DNA of 64,000 nt, from positions 35,288,194 to 35,352,193 of the forward strand of contig NC_021673.1 in assembly GCF_000247815.1 (NCBI RefSeq), read 5' to 3'. Position 1 is the stretch's first letter. Every line of letters starts with the position of its first letter. The notes under the pieces are model-generated. The model had not been told where the DNA came from and did no database searches. It saw only the letters and a program-made list of their open reading frames with translations. The DNA comes from Ficedula albicollis. Its lineage: Eukaryota > Chordata > Aves > Passeriformes > Muscicapidae. Both the position numbers and the translations under genes were made by a program. Below are positions 12,272 through 26,000 of this stretch, one piece after another.

Positions 12272-12304
12272 CATCTATCTGTCTATTTATCTATCTATCT
12301 ATCT
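12272..12304 (+). repeat. (ATCT)n microsatellite
   Basis: About eight tetranucleotide units with two interruptions (gtct, attt), running from ccatctatct to atctga. Confidence 0.9.
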
Positions 12305-12407
12305 GAAAATAGGCATTCATTTCTCAGCTAAATTTTGAAATAAACTATGGCGTTTCAGATGGGGACAGATCCTCTTGGTGATGGCAGAATACAACTACAA
12401 CACCTTT

Positions 12408-12521
12408 CTGACTGAGTCTCTTAGAGAAGGTGGGGACAGCCAGCAGATCCTGTTCTGCTGTAGGAGTCACCTGACTGAGTCTCTTAGAGAAGCCAGCAGA
12501 TCCTGTTCTGCTGTAGGAGTC
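12408..12521 (+). repeat. Two-copy tandem duplication, units 63 and 51 bp
   Basis: The unit starts ctgactgagtctcttagaga at 12408 and again at 12471, ending at tgtaggagtca. The second copy lacks an internal stretch around gtggggaca, so the copies differ by a short deletion or insertion rather than substitutions. Confidence 0.88.
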
Positions 12522-14055
12522 AGATGTGTGATGAACTTTTCAGAACTGCTGACTTGTGACAGTTCTGGGATAGAAGATGCAACTTTTGGAACTCGGGAAA
12601 TTTTACAATAAAAAAAGCAAAGAACATACAGAGTTTGGAGGTTGTGCTTAGGTACTTCCTAACTTTTACTTCAAGAACCAGTCTTTGAATGTAGCTGTAA
12701 ATTTCCTGAAGATTGTCCTTGCATGGAGTTGACACCAGACAGCTTTCCCACCTTGTAGGCCCCTCTACTGCTCAGTCCTCTGTGACACAGAACACCAACT
12801 CCACTCTTCCACCAAAGCCATACTCAGTGGAAAACTGACAGTCTTTTATATTGCAGGAATGTGCTGCCAAGGTCATAAACACTCCCCTGCCTCAGCAGCA
12901 TGCTGAACCAAGCTCTCACAGGACAACTGCTTCATGACCAGGGATCTATCCCAGAGGTTAGCAAGACCCCCGCCACGGTCTTCTTAATATCTGTGATGGA
13001 TTTCTACCATCAGCTTAAAAAGTAACAGAGACTTTGTTGTAAGCACTGTGAGAAGGGCTACCAAGAAGCTGGCTAGATGAGAGACCATTGCTGGGTTATC
13101 ATAGTGGGCTGCTGCAGCTGTTGTGAAACTGTGGATCCTGCAGTGAGAAATACGATGGCAAAGTTAATGAATAATTCCTTCTTCATGGCAAAGGTTTGAA
13201 TGACACACAGTGAGTGCACTCTGAGAGCACACGACAACCAGTGCAAAGAAACAAAATAGTAAGTACTTGCTCTTTAGTCAACAACCGTTTACCTGAATGA
13301 CAAAATATTTCTGCTGAAAGAACCAGCACATAATCACATAAGCAAGGTAGAGTGAAACAGTCTAATATTTTGTGATTCTTAACTTTGGTTATTTGACCTT
13401 GCAACTTCAAAGACGTTTCTTTAATATTCTTTAATTCTCTTAGTTTCCAAACACTGTTTTATGTTTCATTTGTCTTCTGTTTTTCCCACTTCCTAGGTGC
13501 TGATTTCCTTCCTCGGTTGCTGTACTGAAGCTTCTTGGAGTGTGCACTGTCTTTTCAATTAGTGTCTACGTGGTGTTTAGCACAGCGGGCAACTGAATCT
13601 GATCCCAAACACATCATTTATGTACCTCATTTGGGTCACCTCACATCTGCTCATGTGATTTGTCTGGCCAAATGCATAGGTAGCTTCTGTGCAGCTAAAG
13701 ACCAATTTGAAAATCAGTCAAGGGGCTAGACAGCACATCAGATATGATGGATCAAGAGTTCAGAGAAGGCCAAAACCCAGAATCACTGCTGCTGAACCAC
13801 TTTTGGAAAGCTGATCCATTCACTGCTCCATGAAAGACTATTCCTTGCCAGAGGTTAAAGGGAGACAATGTTTGCTTACTGGGGGAGATCAGGGAAAAGA
13901 AAAAAAAAAGAAAAAAGAAAAGAAAAGGAATCAGTGTCTCATATTGACAGAAAGGACTTAGGCAGTGAAAATGAATTGCAGTGTAAGAAAATTGCCAACA
14001 TGTTTCACTTCTTGTCAGAGTGAATGAAGTATACAAATAGGCCAGTGGCTGAGAA
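12522..14055. other. No gene recognised
   Basis: Ordinary non-coding sequence with a short A/G-rich tract (about 13897-13928). No frame here shows a recognisable protein. Confidence 0.5.
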
Positions 14056-14108
14056 AACAACAAACAAACAAACAAACAAACAATCAATCAAACAAACAAA
14101 CAAACAAA
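14056..14108 (+). repeat. (CAAA)n microsatellite
   Basis: About a dozen CAAA units with two CAAT interruptions. It lies 11 bases before the 82-bp tandem duplication at 14119, so both kinds of slippage-prone sequence cluster here. Confidence 0.93.
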
Positions 14109-14118
14109 TTCCTGAGAA

Positions 14119-14282
14119 TAACTGCTATGCAGGTTTTGGCCTGTGATGTGAGAATTTCTTAGATGTTTGTTAGAAACCACATCTTTAGCAATAGGTAAAC
14201 TAACTGCTATGAAGGTTTTGGCCTGTGATGTGAGAATTTCTTAGATGTTTGTTAGAAACCACATCTTTAGCAATAGGTAAAC
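14119..14282 (+). repeat. Two-copy tandem duplication, unit 82 bp
   Basis: The unit starts taactgctatgcaggttttg at 14119 and is repeated from 14201 to 14282. One substitution is visible (tatgcagg/tatgaagg). It lies immediately after a CAAA microsatellite. Confidence 0.95.
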
Positions 14283-16861
14283 TTAAGGATAAGGCAGAAG
14301 AAGAGAAAAAAACCCAGAGTTACAGTCATCTACCAAAATGACTGAAGTTTGTGGTAAAGTAGTACTATTTTCCAACATGTATTATTTTGAGAATGTGATC
14401 TGAAACTCTTTTGGTCTCAGTTAGACAAGACTGGAAATGTATTGGTGATGAAAGGAAGAGGAAAGGTGCAGCGAGGTTTACAGTGGTTTACCATCTCATG
14501 AAATGCTAATAAGATGCTGGTAAGCATTAGTATTTGCATGGGTGCCTGCTATGAAGATCAAGGCAGGGAACATCAACTGAGGAATGACTGAGTGAGCAGG
14601 ATTTCAAGGAAAGAAGTGAAGATGTGGGACATGCAGGGTTTGGGGCTACAGGGAGAAGTGAGATGTTTTCACAAAGATATGATAAGTTTGACCTAGCACC
14701 CTCTGAAGTCAGTGGAAATGTTGCTGTTGACTGGTTCCCTTGCCCAGTGGTGTAGGGTATAATAAATGTGGTTAGCAGGAGTTGAAAGCCTAGCACACAA
14801 TGAAACTCAGGCAACTGTGAACAGGAGCTGAGGAAACACTAGCAGATCCACAAATGGTTTCACTATTGGTATGTACTAAATACATACCCATGATGTGACA
14901 TTTCACATTAGTGTGAAATAATAAAAATAAAATAAGGCAAGGATCTTATCCCTGAACTTTCCACCCATGTGGAGATAAGTTTAGATGTGCAGGTCTTCTA
15001 GTTATTGCTGACACACATTACGAGCCACACAGATGGGCTCTTGGAGGCTTTTTTGGCTTTCACATAGTGATCTGACTGTGATTTTTAACAGCAAGAGAAT
15101 GACTTCAGCGTGAAAGGAGACTGACATATGACTGTGAAGTGATGATTTTTTTCCTGATGATTATTTAATCAAACAAGAGAACTGAGAGTGTCAAACAAGT
15201 ACCAGCAATTTATCAAGAGACAGTTGTAGAAGGAAGCGTTCTCTGAATCATCAGTGTGATAATTACCACTGACATTTCCCCAAGGGGAACTGCATTTTTA
15301 ATTGTTACAAATATAATCACACTTCTACAGAAAAGTGGGAACAGAATCCTTCAGAGGCCTTTTCTGGAAATAGAAATGTCTAAAGTTCCCATATGGAAAC
15401 AATTTGTGATAAGAAATTATTGTGTGCACCAGAATAAATATGTCATCACAAAGGTTAACTAAAATACTGGCTACTGTAGTCTAATTTCCAGAAGAAAATA
15501 TATTTAATAAGAATCTCTGGATTAAGTCCTAGCCCTGCAGCTTTTTTAGCTGGGCTGAAGTTGACTTGAGTTTTGATGGTGAGGAGAACAAATTCTCTGA
15601 TCCTGCTGAGTGAGCAGGAGCAGCGTCCAGCCTGTGTGCACAGAGGACATTGTCTTCATGGCAGCCTAGGGAAGGACTTGTTGAATAAGACTCCAAACAC
15701 CTCTCAAGGCACATCTTGACTCAGACATTCACAGTGGTTGTGGGCAGCACCCCTCAGGCTGGTCCACAACACACAGTCAAAGGCTGGCCCTTACTTGACC
15801 ATTCACAATGCAACCACTCTAAGCTGTTTCTTCTTCAAGGCGCAGATCAGAACAAAACTGCTAATTTTTGCTTCCCCTCAGCATCTTCTTGCAAACAAAA
15901 GCCCTCAGTTACTCATATTCCCCATTTCAATATATCAGGTGTCTAAATTGTGGGATTTTCCTTGCCAGGATGCTAGGAGAGTGAAGGTCTTCAGCACAGA
16001 CGTTACATCTTCAGGTGATAAGGCTGGCTATCACTTGTAGCTGGCTGAAATGAACTGAGCTAATAAAGTATTTGGCCACTACTTGCCAACTAAAGCATTG
16101 CCTGTATTATTTTAGATAGCAGTGGTGGCCTGAGGATAAGAGATAAGTTTGTAGGAATAGATTTTGTATTAACTGGACCGGCTGATATGGACAGAAAAAA
16201 CCCTGAATTTTTATCAGAGGAGCAAAGTCTTTGCTTGGTCAGCTGAAACAATTTACAAAAATCTATTTACAAAAAAAATTAAATCAGGTGTTTTAGGTGT
16301 TTTTATGTTCTCTGAAAGCACAGATCTGCAGGGTAGGGGAAGGCTATTTGCACCCTCCCTAGTAGCACCATAAAACACAATCATCTTCTTGGACTTCCCA
16401 GCCCTTCCACTTCCCTTCCACTTATTCAGGAGCTGTGTGTCTCCCTGTATCATGCAGGTAACAGACAGGCTATTTTAACTGAACTGTGATTTATAGAAAG
16501 TTGCAGTCTTGCTGTTCAGAGTTGTTGATTTAGGTAACAGATGCTGAACATCAGCAGATAATACAATCTGATAAGTGATCTACAGGATTTAGGATTTCAG
16601 CCTGCAAATTTATGAGGGGAAAAAACAAACCCCAAACTGTTCAGCTAAGAACTATTTGGTTCTACTCCTTTTTCATTAAGGACCTTAGCCCTTCTTCAAT
16701 TGAAATCAATGGAAATTCAGCTCTAGGTTAAGCAGACACCACTCAGTAACACTGACAGAGCTATGCCAATTTAGCTTGGGCTGCATTTATTCTATTAGAC
16801 TGCCCTTCATAGCTAAAACCAAAAGGGATGTTTATGTCCTGTGCAAAAAAAAAAGGAAAGG
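14283..16861. other. No gene recognised
   Basis: Ordinary AT-rich non-coding sequence. Short frames (for example 15738-16040 plus, 14527-14814 minus) lack any recognisable feature. Confidence 0.5.
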
Positions 16862-16976
16862 GATGACACAGAGAAGCCAAACAAACAGTAAAAAAACACT
16901 AGCTAATCACTTTCAAAGAAAGAGATGGCACAGAGAAGCCAAACAAACAGTAAAAAAACACTAGCTAATCACTTTC
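16862..16976 (+). repeat. Two-copy tandem duplication, unit 62 bp
   Basis: gatgacacagagaagccaaa at 16862 recurs as gatggcacagagaagccaaa at 16924. The match runs through the A-tract and ends at taatcactttc (16976). One substitution is visible within the shared part. Confidence 0.93.
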
Positions 16977-19900
16977 TCAGGTGGTTTAAATGGAAGAAAT
17001 GGTATATTCAGAGTACTGAATAGTTTAAAAGAGCTCAGTTAACTGATTATAGCAAAATTTTTTAACGCTTTATATTATTGAACATGATGCATTTTTTTAA
17101 ATGCTGAATTTGCACACATATTTACTCTAATTTTACAATTAGACATGGCATGTGCAAATATTTGATTTGCTATGATTTTTGCAGATATACTTTTTCCATG
17201 CAGCCATATTGGACATTGTACAAAGAATTTAGGTACATGGAAGAAAAACCCCAGCAAAACAAATAGAATCAAACCAAATTCAAAACCAACCCCCTCCAAA
17301 CCCCCAAACCCAAACAAACCACAAACCCTCCTGCCCTGACCCAGCTATTTCTTTTTATGTGTGTGAGTAGGACTTAACCTTCTTGCAGGTCTGTTTTATG
17401 ATGCTGATTATCACCAGAGTCTCTTCAGTGATGGATTATACCCATATTAAAGCTACCCTTTTTTCCTCACCCATCATCTCAGTCATTGCTGTGAAGCCAC
17501 ATGGATCTTTCCAAGTCCAACCTTGTGTTTGCTGTGAGTCTACATCAGGCACTGGCTTGTGCTAGCAGTAACTGGGATTTCCAGACCAAGCACTTCACAG
17601 GTCAAAGTGTTCTGACCAGGTGAATTCATCCTGCTGTAGCCAAGTCCTTCTGCTAATGGAAAGGTTACAGCTTTCAAAATAGGTATTGAAAATGAGGTCA
17701 GTATTTCAAAGGGCTCACTGTATGCAAAGCTATACAGGTGATGTTAAGTCTGCAGTAATGCATGCTACTTACATTTCACAGACTACTAAAAGCACAAAGT
17801 ACTTTCAGTTATAAAAATACTTTTACAATTATAAAGCCTTGCAAAAACAACATCAAAAAATTAAAAAAACTGAATTACTGAAGAATTTATCAGGAATTTG
17901 CTTACTTCAGACTAAAAATAGATTCCAACTTCATGTAACCACTTTTTTCTCAGTGTCTTGAGATCTTGCTTACAGTATAAAGTTGGAAAAATGAGATCAT
18001 TCTCCTATAGAAAAAAAAAATCACTAAGCACTTCATTATGTCAGTTAATTTGACTGATTGCTCTTGATGTGATTTGACATATCAGAGAAGTGTGATTCAT
18101 GAGCTAAGAGGGAAGGACTTTTTAGCAATTTGTTCCCAACTTATAATGTGACATCAGTACTTCTTGAAAGCTAATCCCATGTACAGTAGGCAACCCATTT
18201 TCTAAAGCTCCATCTATATTTATATTGTTCCAGCTAATATTTCTTAGTAAGCCTTTAGACTTCAGTCTGCTTAAGATTAAAACTTTTTTTTTTTTAAATT
18301 ATGAACATTTATCTCTCATCAGAGAAGATAAGTGCACCTTAGGAGAGACATGAGAGAAAGATTTGTGAGACCTAACAGATTTGTACAAGAGAGTCATGAC
18401 AGGTATTTCATAATGGAAAGATCCTCAGAAAGATTAATTCTTTTGCATGCAAATGAGTTTGCTACCTTAGCAGATGTTCACCTTTTAAATAAAAATAAGC
18501 TTTTAAGAGATCCTCTGAAATGTCACAATTATCCCCATTACTAAAAGGTATCTTGATTTACACTCTTACAGTTGTTGAAACATTCCTAAGCAATAGATTC
18601 CAAAAGCTGTACCTTACCTGACCTGCAAGACATTTAATTAATTCCATATTTTCATTGTAGACACCGCAATTAAAATAATTCTTGACTACCTCATGGAATT
18701 TTAAACATTTTCAAGAAATGAAATCAATACAAGATAGTGTGTGTGCAATTCTGCAACTTGGTCTCCCAGCTGTGCAATAAATTGCTGGGAGAAACAATTA
18801 GTGTAGAGTCATTTGTTAGAGAATAAACCAAAAACGTATCTAAAAATGCCAGTACTAAATGTGCTGACAATTAAGAGCAAATTACTTAGCAAAGATGCCA
18901 TGTGTTCATATGTTGCTTCAGCTACATGCATTTGATGCCTAGCACCACATTTTTGTTTAAGACATAATTGCACATTTTGTTCAATTTTGTGTCTGTACTG
19001 AAATAAGGTGATATGATGCCAACACTTCTTAGGCAGGACTCCCCAGTGACTCCAGTTATCACCATACCTTTGCATTTCAAGGGCGAAAAAATTTTTAATT
19101 AAATGTGATTCAGGCCTTTCTCATTCAAGTTGATTATTTTTCCCTTGCCCCACAGAAAGTTTTACAGGGCAGCAGAATGAGAAACAGAAATGACTTAATG
19201 TGGAATTGATGCTACATGAAAAGGTCTCTCAGGGGAAGATGTAAGGCTGTCATTGCCCAATCAACTAAAAACTAGATGAGACAAAGCATTTAGTAACCCT
19301 TTACAGAAGACATTGCTGCATGGTTGGGACTTTTAGGATGACCTACTGGCTCTCAAGCTCACACAATCTACTCAGCAGAATAATTTGTGGTGAATCATTC
19401 ATTACATGTTTCAATAAAAGCACCTAGACAGACACACAAAATTTGGCTTTACAGTACACACAAATCACTTCCTTTCCCCCCACCAAACAAAGATAATTTG
19501 ATAGTATTTAAATTTACGTTTTTCAGTTGTGCTTGAGTAACCAGGAACTGATCCCTTCCCCTTAAATAAGGACATAATGTATCTCTATAACTGAAATTGC
19601 TTCTTTCTTTGAAGTCTCAGGAACAGACAGCACACTGAGAGAGGCCATTGGCAATGTTTCCCCATCAATGTTTTACAAGATACAGCTTTATTCTCCCACA
19701 GACTGCTAAGAGCAATGTGTTCCCACTTACCTGCACCACGGTATGAATTAACTGCACTTCAGAATGAAGCTGCAATCAAGATGAAATATGGAGATGCAAA
19801 GGAAGAACAAAACTTAGGCACAATATTCATACAAAGTTAATATAAATCCAAAACTTTCCAAGCAATACTAAACTAGAAATGCATCCTTCAAATCAAGAAA

Positions 19901-20049
19901 ACTATTTGTAGAACAATAAATCTATTGCACTCTAGTCACATTTCAGTCTTCTTTCAAGACAGCTTAATTCACTCCTTCTGTATTGGTCTTGAATTTTCTT
20001 GCTCTTGAGTCAGGTATTCTGTTTCCCTTGGCCAAGAAGGACTAGGTTA
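16977..20049. other. No gene recognised; A/C-rich tract at about 17240-17335
   Basis: Ordinary AT-rich sequence apart from a C/A-rich low-complexity tract (degenerate CAAA/CCAAA) at about 17240-17335. That tract gives an artefactual G/F-rich minus frame (17075-17317). A plus frame of 70 codons at 18332-18544 is arginine-rich at its start but has no recognisable family. Confidence 0.5.
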
Positions 20050-20577
20050 GACAACAACCAGGTAAACTTGACATCCACAAGTCCGTGGGCCCTGACAGGA
20101 TGCATCCAGGAGTGTCAGGAGAACTGACAGACAACACAGCTAGGCTGCTCACGGTCATCTTTGAAACGTCATAACGATCAGGAGAGGTTCCTGAGGACAG
20201 GAAGAAAGCAAATGTTACTCCAGTCTTCAAAAAGGACAAGAATGAGGACCCAGGAAACTACTGGGAAGTCAGCCTCACCTCAGTCCCTGGAAAGGTGATG
20301 GAATGCCTCAGCCTGTAGTCCATCTCTATCCACATGAACGACAAGAGGATGATCAGGAGTAGTCAGTATGGATTCACTGAAGGTAAATCACGCTTGACCA
20401 ACCTGATTACCTTCTATGATGAAGGAAATGTGGATGGACGAAGGGAGAGCAGTGGATATTGTCTACCTTGACTTCAGCAAGGCTAGGATATCCCTGCTTA
20501 AGCAGGGTGCTTGGACCCAATGACCCACATGGTCCCTTCCAACCTTACCAGCTCTGTGATTCTCTGTGATTCTGTTT
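20050..20577 (+). mobile_element. CR1 LINE fragment, internally deleted, sense on plus
   Basis: Remnant of the reverse-transcriptase ORF of a CR1 non-LTR retrotransposon joined to its 3' end. Translation from 20187 gives VPEDRKKANVTPVFKK, and the same frame resumes at 20370 with GFTEGKSRLTNLITFYDE. VDIVYLDFSK at 20452-20481 lies in a different frame, so there is a frameshift. A stop (TAG) at 20316 also breaks the frame. After DFSK the sequence jumps directly to the non-coding 3' part (cctgcttaagcagggtgctt, then catggtcccttccaacctta) and ends in the octamer-like repeat tgattctctgtgattctg. Most of the RT core (including the catalytic aspartates) and the C-terminus are therefore missing. It is inactive. 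Confidence 0.93.
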
Positions 20578-22377
20578 TGGATAACAATGAATAAAAACTA
20601 CTGTGTCATGCACATAAGACTGTTGTGACTTAACAGCACTTCACAGTTAAAAAAAGCAGGGAAGAGATCTTTTTTAGCACTTAGGGCTGAAAAACAACTT
20701 CTCTTTGACAATTATTTTTTTGTAGATGATAAATTCTTGGGGTTTTTTAATGGTAAATCTGGACAATGGGCTGGGAATTTGCTAAAAAGGATCCAGAAGA
20801 ACACACACTTCCAGTCCTTGCAACAAATCTCTGGGGTTTTTCTGTTTCAAATTATGTCCAGATAAAAACATTTGTATTGTTCATATTCAATAAGTATATT
20901 GTACATAGATTTATCTGATAATTTGTAAATATCATGCATTTATAGAGAACATCAAGAATATCCTTACCTGCTGTTAGTAATTTATTCTGTATTGGTAGGT
21001 CATACTATATCATCAGATGAGATTGATTGGTAACATAATCCATAAGAGAGTTAAACCAGTTAATTGCTGAATAGATTAGTTTCTTCCCACTCACAGTTTT
21101 TCATTTCTGTTTTTTGGAGCTTCAAAGTTTTTTACCACCCTGAAAGAAATAAGTGTTGTCATCCTCATCCACGTAAAGTCTGAAATTTCCTGAAGTCTTG
21201 GCAGAATAAGGAATAAATGCCTTGTAGATATGTTAGTTCATTGCAGTTCTCTTTCCTAATTTCTTGCATTTTGGACAGTGAAACAGAGGAGTATGGTGGG
21301 GAAAGGGGATAACTAAACTTCCTTTATCTCTGAAAATTTTTTTCTGGCTAAAAAGGTTGGGAATTTAAAAGTCAATGGATAGAGTTAGCCTTAGTCTCCC
21401 AACTACATAAACTTCTGTCCTGTTAATCCCCTCCAACCAACACTGCAATCCGCTTTGAGGAAGTAGTCTTATCCAAGTTTTTTTTATTTCCCATATAATG
21501 GGGACTTTTTGACTCCTTGATTTTTTTCTTGCCGCCTTTTCCCTTTCAGCTTACTAACTTCAAGAGCACCCATCTTTCTTGGAGTTTCTCTTATTGCCCT
21601 TTCATTATCTCTTTTGAGCAGTTCTCGTTTTCCCATTTCCCTTTCATTGAGGACACAAGCATGCTCAGGGACACGACTATTCCTGAACCTATAGCTGCAG
21701 CTGTCTGTGTTCATACTTTCTGCTCCAGAAGTTCCCTTTCTTTAAGCAGCCTTATGACCACTCCATGTCTTTAAACTCTTGCTCATTTTAAAGTCTTCCT
21801 TTCTTACTAATTGTTTCCGAAGCTACCTGTTTTTCACCCTCGCCTGTCCTAGTTAATTTTGCATTCAGCCTTACTAGACTTTTCCTTTTTCATTTCTCTG
21901 TTCTTTTTAAAGTATCTTCTGACAAATATCTTCTTCTGGAAATCTGCAGCAGGCAAATTATTTCTTCTTTCTGTTGTCTACGGTCTTCCTTTCAAACCCC
22001 AAGTATGCTTCAAACTCCTCATTCAAGTTTAGAAGGACTTATCCCCATCTTTATTCATATTTCATCTCACACTCCTCTTTTGTCAATTTCTCCCATTGCA
22101 GCTGTTGTTAACAGAGAAAGACTTGACAAAACCTTCTTTATTTTTCTTTCTTTCTTTGTGAGTGCAAGTATTCTGACACGTTTTCCAATGCAGGGAACAC
22201 CTTCCTCTTGCCAGACTCCTCATTCTCTATTTTTGTTCCAGTTCTTTTACTTTTTCTTTGAAGGATCATTTATTTCCTCTTGGCCAGCAGTCTATGAATT
22301 CTGTCTTCCCTGGGCAACTGTCTTAGACGTTATACACATATTAAAAGAAACCAATTTTGGCATGGCTACATTCAAAT
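20578..22377. other. No gene recognised; T/C-rich plus strand
   Basis: From about 21080 the plus strand becomes clearly T/C-rich, similar to 5.3-9.3 kb. Frames at 21517-21774 and 22005-22415 (136 codons) are rich in F, S, L and P as expected from that composition. No domain is recognisable. Confidence 0.45.
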
Positions 22378-22492
22378 GTGATCCAGATTTGCCATTTATT
22401 CTTTTTTTCCATTGAAAAATATTTTTCTGTGATAGCGTGATCCAGATTTGCCATTTATTCTTTTTCCATTGAAAAATATTTTTCTGTGATAG
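22378..22492 (+). repeat. Two-copy tandem duplication, unit 59 bp
   Basis: gtgatccagatttgccattt at 22378 recurs at 22437. The copies end at ttctgtgatag (22492). The visible difference is two T in the internal T run. Confidence 0.94.
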
Positions 22493-22783
22493 GTGGCCAA
22501 TCAACTTTTTCTCCTGCTGAAAATTGTGTATATTTTAGCTTCCTCTGTTTATTGAAGAAAATATTAAGAGCTGTTTTGATTGTGATCTGTGAAAGAGAAT
22601 GGGTATTTTAACAGAAGTGAGAACTCTAGACCATCAGATATGGTGATATTCAACATCTAGAAGCTGAATATATAAAGATTAAGATAGGAGGTAAGATTCA
22701 GTCTCTAAAGAGTGAGAGTAATTAGCCTTTGGAATACCTTTATTAGGTATATAACAAATGCTTCTCTATTTAAAACTTTCAAG
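22493..22783. other. No gene recognised
   Basis: Short ordinary non-coding gap between two tandem duplications. Confidence 0.5.
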
Positions 22784-23025
22784 CTAACACTGATTTATGT
22801 TCTAAAAGTTCAGACAGAAATTCTGAGCTTAACACAGGGATTCCTGGATGGGTGATAATAAACCAGTCAAGAACTAACACTGATTTATGTTCTAAAAGTA
22901 TCTAGTTCAGACAGAAATTCTGAGCTTAACACAGGGCTAACACTGATTTATGTTCTAAAAGTTCAGACAGAAATTCTGAGCTTAACACAGGGATTCCTGG
23001 ATGGGTGATAATAAACCAGTCAAGA
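22784..23025 (+). repeat. Three-copy tandem repeat with a short middle copy
   Basis: The unit starts ctaacactgatttatgttct at 22784, 22874 and 22937. The first and third copies run on through gattcctggatgggtgataa to accagtcaaga. The middle copy stops after cttaacacagg (about 63 bp) and carries an extra tatcta-like insertion after ctaaaag. One reading is a duplication of the 90-bp unit followed by a second, partial duplication inside it. Confidence 0.93.
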
Positions 23026-26000
23026 TGACTGTCATCCTTAAAGTTTGTGGGCAAAGGCTTGGTCCCATTCAAGGAATTGAAAACATCCCTTATTTCAGAG
23101 GGGTCAAGAGTTTGACCTGGGCATGTATGAAAAAGAGGACAAGTGGTGGGCAGACAACACCCAGACCTCCCTCTGCCCTTCAGTTCTCATGGGCTTGTTG
23201 TGGAGGCCTCATGCCATCAACAGTTTCACATGGTTTTCACTAGCACTGATCTATCAAGTGAAATGATGGCCGCAAGTATTTTAAATGGCACACTCTATTT
23301 TCTTGCCTTGCAGAATAGGAATGGGGTTTGAAACACTTTAATTTTTGTTTAAAAACATTTTTATTTTGTTTGTCAGGTTAGATTTCCTGAGAGGTTACAT
23401 CATGAGAAACAAACCTTTCAACTCTTTCATACTGCAGCAGAATTTTATGTAGTGTTCTGGCCTTCCCATGGGGCCAGAAACATATTTCTGAGTGCAATAA
23501 CCCTGCATTGAAAATCTACTGCCTGCCAACTCTGAAAACTAAAATTCTCTACATAGCAGCCCAGGCTTCTTGCCACAATCTTGCCTTGAAGTGTTTGCTT
23601 CAAGAGGCTCTTGTTTTTCACCACATCACTGAGCAGAACACTGTTGAGTTTTTGGCCTCTTTGCTTGTACCTACCAAATTCAAAGTAGGTTGGACTTTGG
23701 GAGTAGACATATGCAAATCCAGAGGGAGGGCTGAGGAGGAGTTAGTTTTATTTTAAAAACTAAAATACCTCTGAGGACCTGCACCTTTGGTTCTGGGAAC
23801 AAAGCTTAAAACACTGGCCAACTAATTTGATGTACATCTCTTTGAACAGCCATCAGACAGTAGCATCGTGGATGGTTATCATTAAAAAGAAAAGTAGACA
23901 ATGAATGCTCTACTGAGAAAAGTGCTTGAATTATTTTAATACATTATGCAGGATTTCTTAATGTAGGTGATCATCTGGCAAAGGTTAGGCTGAGCCCATC
24001 ACTCATCTCACTTGTGACCTGTCAAGCACATTAAAATACAAACATCTACTATAAGAAGCTAATGCCTTAGACTACAGCATCTCCTCACCTTCCTGCTACT
24101 CTGAAGTTCCCAAATGAAATACCAGGTCATTTTCAATAATGACCACACAATCAAACAATCAACTATAATTAAAACAAGAGATTAATCATTTTTGCCTGCG
24201 TCTGCACTCCTGCTTGCACACTGTCCACATGCCACTATATAATTAAGCACCAAACTGCCAAACTCTCTTTCTGAATCCAGCATTTCTCTCTTTATCTCTC
24301 GCTCTCACCCACCCTGACTTGCATGCTAATATCAGGTTGGGAAATGGCAGAGAACCAGGAGCTGCTCCCATAGAAGCCAATAGCTAAACTCACACTGGTT
24401 CCAAAGCTTACTTCCCCCATGTGTGCATGTTTACCTGCTCATGGCTTCACAGTAAAGATATTTTCCCTAAAAACTTAATTATGTCTAATTTAAAGGAAAA
24501 ACCCCACAACCCATAAAATGGCCTTTGTTGCATATAAGCATATCCTCTTCTCTTTAATAAGAAAATTAAGATTGACCCTGAAACTGTCAAATCTCATACA
24601 GAATAACAGTGCCTAATGCTTAAAGCTGGCATATAAAACGTGAGAGGACAGATAAACTGTCTTTTCCCCTGGGTTGTCTCTTTTTCTTTTCCTTTCCTTT
24701 TCAAATGACCCTCCCCAAATAATAGAACAGTGGTTAATGTTTCAAATGTACCATATGGCATGACGTGAGTGCAGTTTAATTACACATTAGCATATTCTTA
24801 CAACAAGGGTTCGCTGTTTAAAGCAGCTGGACAAAACAGGAATTAAAAAATTTGAGTCAACACTTTTGGAGTAAATATGCTTTAGTTATTATGACTGTTT
24901 ATTAAAACTGTAACTGTTCGATGATCTCACAAAACTTTGACAGAGTGAGACTGTGAAATAGCAAGAAAAACTAGATCACCCTTTTTCTGGTGGGGATTTT
25001 AACTATTGTATTAAGGATCACTGAAATATATGAATGACAGCAACTCAGAGCTCCCTATGATTACCTGATTTTTCACTCTTCCTTCAAACTTTGAGGTAAA
25101 AAATAAGGAAAACTAATGATAAGGATAATATTCCTTTAAATTGAAAAGTAGTGAATTTGCTGGTCAAGATTTACCCTGCTTTCTGTCTCATTAAGAATGT
25201 TTCTTTACTGATACATTTAACCATCCCTGTGCTGTCCTCAGCACTTGTGGATGATCAATGGCATCATTTGGCGTCTTAAGAAGAAGGAAGCAATTAGCAG
25301 CAAATTTATATGAAAGATTTCTCTGAACATGAACCCTCTCCCTACACTCTGCCTTCTCTCCTATTATTTCCTCTACTGTTGGCAAAGCAACACTTTTTAA
25401 AGTACCTTTTAAACAAAACAAACTAAAAAATACCTACACAGACTGTGCATATCACCTACTGCCCTCAGATGGTGCTGGGAACATGTTTGTATTTGCTGAC
25501 TACAAAACCAGTTTTGGATATTTTTGCAAATGTTTAGACATGAGTCTCATGGAATTACTTGTGCTGATAATTGCTCACACAAGTAATTGTTTGCAGGCTC
25601 AGACCCAACATTTGTTAAGTGGTCCAGATCTTCCCTGTGCTGACATTTCAACTCCCCAGTGCTCAATGAAATAGGGGCATTCTCCAAACATGCTCCTGCA
25701 ATCCTTTATCAGTGTTATTTTCCTCACAGTTTGTCTTGAATTGTTTTTATTTTACTTCCCATGGGTAAAATTCTTGGCTCTCTATGGTCTGGAAAAAGCC
25801 TGTGTACCCCTGAAGCCTACAGAAGAGGGATTATGTGGAATTCATACTGTGCAGTGGCCGGGTGCTGGCTCCATGCACACGGATGAATGGCATCCATGTC
25901 AAATTTTTAATCTCCCCAGAATGCTCACTATAGTGATAAAGATGACTCATGTTTCATGGAGACTGGTGGACAAGCAACATCTGATCAGGCTTTTCCCATC

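Noticed and set aside
17240..17335. Telomere-like C/A-rich repeat
   Set aside because: The units are irregular CAAA/CCAAA and not the vertebrate CCCTAA motif, so this is ordinary low complexity.
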